Below, piece after piece: positions 7,255 through 11,495 of a stretch of DNA of 11,495 nt. Each line of letters starts with the position of its first letter. Position 1 is the first letter of the stretch. The DNA comes from Baffinella frigidus. Taxonomy: Eukaryota > Cryptophyceae > Cryptomonadales > Baffinellaceae. The notes beneath the pieces were generated by a model. That model made no database searches. It saw only the letters and a program-made list of their open reading frames with translations, and was not told where the DNA came from. Position numbers and translations under genes: made by a program. Location: positions 231,080 through 242,574 of the forward strand of contig MU647016.1 of the NCBI GenBank assembly GCA_026770585.1, given 5' to 3'.

Positions 7255-7389
7255 CTACAGGGATACAGAGATACCTCGCTCATAAGAAAGCACCACCCCC
7301 TAGGACCCTACAGTAGGCCTATGCCTAGGCCCCTATGATGGTCCTAGTGGGGGTGGGCGGGGCTTTTTATGAGAGAGGTGCTCATGTAG
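7255..7389 (+). repeat. Foldback element, family A, copy A5
   Basis: The left arm carries an extra stretch of about 8 bases: CTACAGGG is followed by ATACAGAG before ATACCTCGCTCATAAGAAAG. The interior is nearly identical to A4. The right arm has decayed (TTTTTATGAGAGAGGTG, then CATGTAG). This is the most diverged of the three plus-oriented copies. Confidence 0.85.
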
Positions 7390-7726
7390 CTGCACGCAGG
7401 AATTTCTACAGCCGGTGTACGCGGAGTGGGATAGATGCTAGAAGTCTCTAGACTTTGGAAGTCGGGGTTTGGGGCCCAGTTCTTTTTTTCCTTCAAGGAT
7501 AGCGTGTTAGCACTCTGTAGACTATGTTCCAGCTGAAGGAACGCGTTTCCTTTTAGGACTCTAGAAGGGCCACGTGGCCCTCCAGTCGCACCACCTCGAG
7601 ATGATCCCCTTCATTGATGCAACATACATGACCACCACCACACTGAAACAGCCCAACAGCTCACTGCGACGAACTAGCCAAACTGCGTGACGAACTAGCC
7701 AAACTGCGTCACGCAGTTTGGCTAGT
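7390..7726. other. Spacer downstream of the MYND gene
   Basis: No convincing gene. An 85-codon minus-strand frame crosses it (7561-7818), but much of that frame is encoded by the palindromic tandem repeat at 7671-7728. The remainder has no recognised motif. Confidence 0.4.
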
Positions 7727-7728
7727 TC
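7671..7728. repeat. 21-bp tandem repeat ending in a 37-bp perfect palindrome
   Basis: GAACTAGCCAAACTGCGT occurs at 7671-7688 and 7692-7709. The second copy is followed, across one base (7710), by its exact complement (7711-7728), giving two 18-bp arms. It overlaps the TGA of the possible MYND-gene remnant. Confidence 0.92.
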
Positions 7729-7795
7729 AGTCTGCCATGGACGCGATGAGCTCCTCCTCCTCCCCAAGCTCCTGATCGCCCCGGATCCAGATTCT
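7727..7795 (-). pseudogene. Possible C-terminal remnant of the MYND-family gene
   Basis: On the minus strand a 22-codon frame ends Gly-Glu-Glu-Glu-Glu-Leu-Ile-Ala-Ser-Met-Ala-Asp, then TGA (7727-7729). A Leu-Asp-Pro is encoded just upstream in another frame. From memory, related algal MYND proteins end with an LDPxFGEEELI-like stretch, so this may be the end of such a gene, separated from the MYND part by a frameshift and loss of the middle. The family comparison is unverified and the segment is short. Confidence 0.25.
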
Positions 7796-7814
7796 TCAAG
7801 AGTCGGCGTGTTTT

Positions 7815-8369
7815 TCACTCAACGTCGTCACATGCACCTGCGATGAGGCCCATCTCTTCCATTTCGCTGATCGCTTCTGCTTGGGTCCTTCCTCCCTGGT
7901 CCTGGAAACGCTCCAGCCTCCCTAGGATTGCAACGCGCCGTTCCTGCAGTCCGACTATCGAGAGCGCATGGACTGCGCTGCGCGTTGAGGCCAAGGCCAA
8001 CCTGTGAGCCTTTACGAAGACAAAAAGCCAGAAGCTCAAAGCTTCATCCTTCGCCTCTCCGTCAGCTCGTCCACGCGTCAGCTCGTCCATGCGCTCCTCA
8101 AACTCGAGCACCCCCCGCCAATCCCCATTCACATCTGCGGAAGTCACGTACTCCCAGACAACGCTCGGAGAGATCGGCGGCTCGCAAGACTTCTTGTGTC
8201 CCTTCCAGCCCGCCTTCTGGCATTCAGCTCCGCAGTAAGAGGCCCGCTTGCAGCGCATGCAGTTCTTAAGGGTCGCGCCCTTCTTCCCGCAGTGGTAGCA
8301 GTTCACACCGCTCTGATCAACCGCTGAGATCGCCGGGGCGGGCACGCTGCACTCAAGTCCCTGCCGCAT
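7815..8369 (-). CDS. MYND-type zinc-finger protein, 184 aa
   Basis: A complete MYND finger lies at residues 24-62: C24, C27, C37, C40, C46, C50, H58 and C62, spaced C-x2-C-x9-C-x2-C-x5-C-x3-C-x7-H-x3-C. MYND fingers bind two zinc ions and mediate protein-protein contacts, often with proline-rich partners; the target is unknown. Residues 70-184 are mostly helical in character and acidic towards the end, with no SET or ankyrin domain visible. ATG 8369 is the first in-frame ATG after a stop at 8454-8456 and has A at -3. The protein ends at TGA 7815-7817. From memory, relatives in algae are around 400 residues and continue with TPR-like helices, so this one is probably truncated, spliced or decayed. 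A GCAG|GTGCAT donor-like site lies near the 3' end. No signal peptide or membrane segment. Probably cytosolic or nuclear. Confidence 0.75.
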   Translation of the reverse strand: MRQGLECSVPAPAISAVDQSGVNCYHCGKKGATLKNCMRCKRASYCGAECQKAGWKGHKKSCEPPISPSVVWEYVTSADVNGDWRGVLEFEERMDELTRGRADGEAKDEALSFWLFVFVKAHRLALASTRSAVHALSIVGLQERRVAILGRLERFQDQGGRTQAEAISEMEEMGLIAGACDDVE

Positions 8370-8643
8370 TCTGAAGTAAGAATACTTTGAATAGCCAAGC
8401 CGACTTCTCCGCAGCCAACTTCTCCGCAGCCAACTTCTCCGCTTCCTCCTCCGTCACCTCGTCTGCCCCCGCAGCCGACTTCTCCACAGCCGACATCTCC
8501 TCTTCCTCCACAGTCGACTTCCCCGCTTCCTCCACAATCGACTTCCCCGCTTCCTGCTCCATCGCCTCGTCTTCCTCCACAGCCAGCTTCTTCTTCCCAC
8601 CCCCACGGTGCTTCTCCTCCCCATCCGCAGCCGGCTGCTCCAT
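8353..8643 (-). CDS. Lys/Glu/Ala-rich open frame, possible upstream exon of the MYND gene
   Basis: From ATG 8641-8643 this frame gives 96 residues rich in Glu, Ala and Lys, with short internal repeats (GKSIVEE and GKSTVEE; EKLAAEKLAAEKSA). It ends at TGA 8353-8355 and overlaps the start of the MYND frame in a different phase. The frame stays open upstream through the homopurine tract without another ATG. A GT at 8385-8384 and an AG ending at 8313 would remove 73 bases and join it in phase to the MYND finger just before residue 20. It may be a low-complexity N-terminal region, a separate gene, or only a simple repeat that happens to stay open. Confidence 0.3.
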   Translation of the reverse strand: MEQPAADGEEKHRGGGKKKLAVEEDEAMEQEAGKSIVEEAGKSTVEEEEMSAVEKSAAGADEVTEEEAEKLAAEKLAAEKSAWLFKVFLLQNAAGT

Positions 8644-8657
8644 CCCACCCCCACCCT

Positions 8658-8833
8658 GCTTCTCCTTCTTCTTCTCCTTCTTCTCCTTCTTCTCCGTCTT
8701 CTCCTTCTCCTTCTCCTCCTCCTTCTCCCTCTTCTTCTTCTTCTCCTCCTCCTTCACCTTCTTCTTCTTCTCCGTCTTCTCCTTCTCCTTCTCCTCCTCC
8801 TTCTCCTTCTCCTCCTCCTTCTTCTTCTTCTCC
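8658..8833 (+). repeat. Homopyrimidine CTT/CTC microsatellite
   Basis: About 175 bp of almost pure CTTCTC/CTCCTT repeat on the plus strand, homopurine on the minus strand. It contains only a few non-pyrimidine bases (for example the G of CCGTC and the A of TTCACC). Long mirror-like tracts of this type can form triplex DNA. It ends exactly where array T3 begins. Confidence 0.9.
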
Positions 8834-9903
8834 GGGGTTTGGGGTTTAGGGTTTAGGGTTTAGGGTTTATGATTTAGGGTTTGATTTAGGGGTTAGGATT
8901 TAGGGTTTTGGGGTTAGGTTGAAGGGTGTAGGATTCATGAACAAGGGTGTAGGGTGCAGGTTTGAGGCTGTAGGGTGTAGGGTGTAGGGTTCAGGGTTCA
9001 GGGTTTGGGGTTCAGGGTTTAGGGTTCAGGGCATAAGGTTTAGGGTTTAGGGCGTATGGTGCAGGGTGTCGGGGTTAGGGTGTTGGGTGCAGGGTTTAGG
9101 GTTCAGGGTGTTGGGTTCAGGGTCTTGGGTTCAGGGTGTAGGGGGTAGGGTGTAGGGTGCAGGATTTAGGGTTTAGGGCTGAGGGTTGAGGAATGAGAGC
9201 TTGGGGCTTAGGGTTTGGGGTGTAGTGTTTAGGGTTTAGGGTTTAGGGTTTAGGGTTTAGGGTTTAGTTTCTAGGTCAGTGTTTGGGGTTTAGCGTTTAG
9301 GATTTAGGTTCGAGGGTTGAGGGTTCAGGGTTTAGGTTTGAGGGTTGAGGGTTGAGGGTTCAGGATTTAGGGTTTAGGGTTTGGGGTTTAGGTTTCAGAG
9401 TGTAGGGTTTCGGGTTTAGGATTTAGGGTTAAGGGTATAGGGTTAAGGGTTGAGGGTTTAGGGTTTAGGGTTTAGGTTTCAGGGTTTCAGGGTTTAGGGT
9501 TTAGGGTTTAGGGTTTAGGGTTTATTGTTCATTGTTCAGGGTTCATTGTTCATTGTTCAGGGTTAAGGGTTTAGGTTTTGGGGTTTAGGGTTTAGGGTTT
9601 AGGGTTCAGGGTTTGAAGTTCAGGGTTTAGGGTTTAGGGTTTAGGGTTTAGGGTTTAGGGTTTAGGGTTTAGGGTTTCGGGTTCAGGGTTTAGGGTTGAG
9701 GGTTTAGGGTTTAGGGTTTGGTGTTTATGGTTTAGTGTTTAGTGTTTAGTGTTTAGTGTTTAGTGTTTAGTGTTTAGGGTTTAGGGTTTAGGTTTTAGGG
9801 TTTAGGGTTTAGGGTTTAGGTTTCAGGGTTTGGGGTTGAGTGTTGAGGGTTGAGTGTTGAGGGTTCAGGTGTTATGGGGTAGGGCTTAGGACTTAGGGTA
9901 CAG
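8834..9903 (+). repeat. Degenerate telomere-like TTTAGGG array T3
   Basis: About 1.07 kb of TTTAGGG-type repeat in the same orientation as T1 and T2. It has longer exact runs than the others (about 9231-9266, 9492-9524 and 9621-9675) and a homogenised TTTAGTG patch at about 9731-9774. Its right edge grades into unique sequence near TAGGGTACAGTGTTGG. Confidence 0.92.
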
Positions 9904-10362
9904 TGTTGGTCTCGGAGATCTCCCTCATGTAATTCACCTTTGTAAAGGTCACCGCGTTCTTTTCTGTTGTTAGGTGAGTAGTTGATCACGTTCCAAAAGG
10001 CTGAGGGGCCTCTCGATTTCCTTTTTGCTGGCAATAAGAAGAAGAACAATTTTCTGGCGGATCCAAGACAGACATGGCAGCATGGTTGCGCATCCCTTCG
10101 CGCGTCGCGCGCTCTCTTTGACTCTGTCTCAGGCTGTTCGGACCCGCCAATCTGGTGAGCCCGGGCTCTTTCCCGCTCCAAAGTTGACGGATTTGTACTA
10201 CACACCCAGCATGTCAACTTCAGAATAGTCGGTCAATCCGAGTGAGGCAGAGCTAGGCTCTGGCGATGAGTTGGCGGAGAGTTGTGGGCGCTCGGGTCAC
10301 GCGGGGGGTTGGGGGGCGAGCGCGGTGGGAGCGCTAGAAAGTTGGGGGGTGAGGTGGGGTCG
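9904..10362. other. Spacer right of array T3, no convincing gene
   Basis: Open frames here are short and one (minus strand, 9816-10217) takes its C-terminus from the telomere-like array, so it looks accidental. The segment holds the dispersed 26-mer D2 and becomes GC-rich after about 10240. Confidence 0.45.
10164..10189 (+). repeat. Dispersed 26-mer, copy D2
   Basis: Matches 3501-3526 with one mismatch (C for T). It ends in AAGTTGACG and is followed by the complementary GTCAACTT at 10213-10220, an inverted pair that also occurs around the hairpin at 974-1041, in the opposite order. Confidence 0.75.
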
Positions 10363-10728
10363 CTAGAAACCCCGTCCGAGGTTGAAGCTGTGGGGACAGC
10401 GGCGCGGCGGGCTGGGTGCCCTTGCAGCGAAGCTTGACCCGTCGACAGGGTTTGAGCGGCCCTGGGGCGTGGTGGCGGATCTCGCAGAGGAAGCGTCCTC
10501 GGCACTCGGCGTTTTGCGCGAGAGGATAGCATCGTTGCCTCGCGAAATATGTTGAATCGCATCGCCGTACGACAACGGGGCTCTCCCTTGCCTCGCAGCG
10601 CCGCGGACCGGGATCAGCGGTGCGCCGGCTTCCTCATCTAAATGCAGATGCACAGCGCTTCGTGTCGTTGCATGTTCCTGCTGGCGAGGAGCGTGATTCG
10701 ACGTGGAAGCGTCTGTCCCGTACACCAT
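10363..10728 (-). CDS. Uncertain GC-rich open frame, 121 aa
   Basis: From the first in-frame ATG (10726-10728) the frame runs 121 codons to a stop at 10363-10365. The translation is rich in Ala, Arg, Ser, Pro and Gly. A central part (about residues 24-75) has a mixed, protein-like composition, but I recognise no domain. Several overlapping frames are open in this GC-rich patch, so chance is a serious alternative. It could also be an exon of a spliced gene, as the frame is open well upstream of this ATG. Confidence 0.2.
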   Translation of the reverse strand: MVYGTDASTSNHAPRQQEHATTRSAVHLHLDEEAGAPLIPVRGAARQGRAPLSYGDAIQHISRGNDAILSRKTPSAEDASSARSATTPQGRSNPVDGSSFAARAPSPPRRCPHSFNLGRGF

Positions 10729-10842
10729 ACACCCTTCACCCAAGCGTCCGTTCCCGCCGTCTCTGCCACCTGGCGCAGCTGCCTCGCAAGCGAGCGAGCG
10801 AGAGAGAGAGGTGTTCTCTACGCATGTACGCCTTGTACACGC

Positions 10843-10854
10843 ACATCTAGATGT
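10843..10854. repeat. 12-bp palindrome
   Basis: ACATCTAGATGT is a perfect palindrome next to TACATGC and GTACGCCTTGTAC words. A short GCGA/GA microsatellite lies just upstream (about 10789-10811). Confidence 0.6.
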
Positions 10855-11043
10855 ACATGCCGTGCCACTCGGATCGCCACCTGCGGCCAGGCCTTCTCGC
10901 AGTCCGGTACCGTCATTACAAACAGTGCTCACACAACAGACCCAGCCCCCGCGTCAGTTTGTCGCTCGCACGCCGCGTGCCGAAGCCACCTTCTGCGCGA
11001 GGCAGTCCTTTACTTATAATTTACATCACACACACACACATGT

Positions 11044-11319
11044 TCACAGACCGTCCAGCAGAGTAAGGAGCCAAACGCGGAGCCGCGCCTTCTCGATCTC
11101 CTCCTCGCATTGAATGACCTCTGCTGACGCTCCAGCTGGGATTTCCATGTCTGCCCTGTTCTCGGCATTCGACAGCCACTGGAGCCCACGCGCAAGGCCC
11201 TCGTCGAAGTGCATGACCTCTGGCTGCGCGTCGGTGGGAGCGTCGATCTGAAGCTGAGGTCTTTCGTCCACACAGCGGGCTGCGAAGGGATTTGCGGGCA
11301 CTAGAGTTCCTGTACGACC
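11044..11319 (-). CDS. Possible exon of an unknown protein
   Basis: The minus-strand frame is open from 11319 to a TGA at 11044-11046. The last 85 codons read as an acidic, amphipathic, protein-like sequence with a Glu/Lys/Arg helix near the end. The first in-frame ATG (11212-11214) would leave only 56 residues, so an exon of a spliced gene is more likely than a complete gene. A TCTAG sequence at about 11302-11306 on the minus strand could be an acceptor. The stop is followed by a short GT repeat (11027-11042). No domain recognised. Confidence 0.25.
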   Translation of the reverse strand, partial: GRTGTLVPANPFAARCVDERPQLQIDAPTDAQPEVMHFDEGLARGLQWLSNAENRADMEIPAGASAEVIQCEEEIEKARLRVWLLTLLDGL

Positions 11320-11495
11320 TTATCCGTAGAAACCCGGGTGAAGCGGGGTCCGTAACTTGAGGTATCCCTTATCTGCCGAAAAAGGTACGTGATCATTTTT
11401 TTTAGCAGGAATCAGGTCTAGGGATTCCAATTTAGCGGAGGACGGTTTTCCGGGTCTCATAAATCAGGAATTTCTCAATTCGTTGAGCACCAATT
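11320..11495. other. Right-edge sequence without a recognised feature
   Basis: No open frame or clear repeat. A GAGGTATCCCTTATCTGCC word near 11360 faintly resembles the TATCCCTTAAGTGCC end of family B, but nothing else of that element follows. Confidence 0.4.

Noticed and set aside
152-7389. CRISPR array
   Set aside because: The repeats are long inverted foldbacks in both orientations with irregular spacing, in a eukaryote-like context; there are no short regular repeat-spacer units.
7928-8327. Plus-strand frames of 107 and 113 codons
   Set aside because: They are antisense to the MYND gene, whose complete zinc-binding pattern decides the strand.
8387-8863. Plus-strand Ser/Phe-rich and Leu-rich frames of 82-158 codons
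   Set aside because: They are translations of the CTT/CTC simple repeat and run into the telomere-like array.
1231-9903. A true chromosome end
   Set aside because: All three arrays are degenerate and followed by kilobases or hundreds of bases of other sequence, so none is a terminal telomere within this window.
9816-10217. Minus-strand 133-codon frame
   Set aside because: Its C-terminal Pro/Thr/Ser-rich part is the complement of the telomere-like array, and the rest has no motif.

Overview
The window looks like nuclear DNA of a eukaryote, most likely a unicellular alga. It has three long, degenerate arrays of the heptamer TTTAGGG (a telomere-type repeat found in plants and several algal lineages), many short foldback elements, long non-coding stretches and no bacterial-style operons. 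A cryptophyte or similar alga is possible: the arms of the commonest foldback element translate to peptides I vaguely associate with spurious proteins from such genomes. I could not check this and hold it weakly. The GC-rich genic patches alternate with T/G-rich arrays.

Layout, left to right. 1-905: no gene; two copies of foldback family A (152-270; a truncated copy 653-749), pieces of family B (606-650 and 801-905) and a 78-bp dispersed repeat (502-579). 906-1230: AT-rich spacer with a strong hairpin. 1231-1748: telomere-like array T1. 1749-2088: a tiny ORF and a 21-bp tandem repeat. 2089-3051: an open frame for a coiled-coil protein of unknown function. 3074-3236: foldback element C. 3237-3890: short repeats and a 35-bp palindrome, no convincing gene. 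3891-5276: array T2. 5289-5492: two family B copies. 5604-7389: three family A copies (5604-5726, 6104-6225, 7255-7389) and the inverted partner of the 78-bp repeat (7066-7143), without a convincing gene. 7727-8643, minus strand: a MYND zinc-finger gene with a possible broken 3' end, preceded by a Lys/Glu/Ala-rich frame that may be its upstream exon. 8658-8833: a homopyrimidine tract running into array T3 (8834-9903). 9904-11495: GC-rich sequence with two weak minus-strand frames.

The only domain I recognise with confidence is the MYND finger (cysteine and histidine spacing complete). The coiled-coil frame is plausible as a gene; the other frames are weak. I see no rRNA, tRNA, CRISPR or complete transposase.

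The most interesting signal is family B: short elements with conserved ends and a conserved left core, but a central hairpin whose sequence differs completely between copies while staying self-complementary. Families A, B and C also share a small set of palindromic words (CCTACNGTAGG, CCTAGG), which suggests related non-autonomous elements or elements handled by the same machinery.
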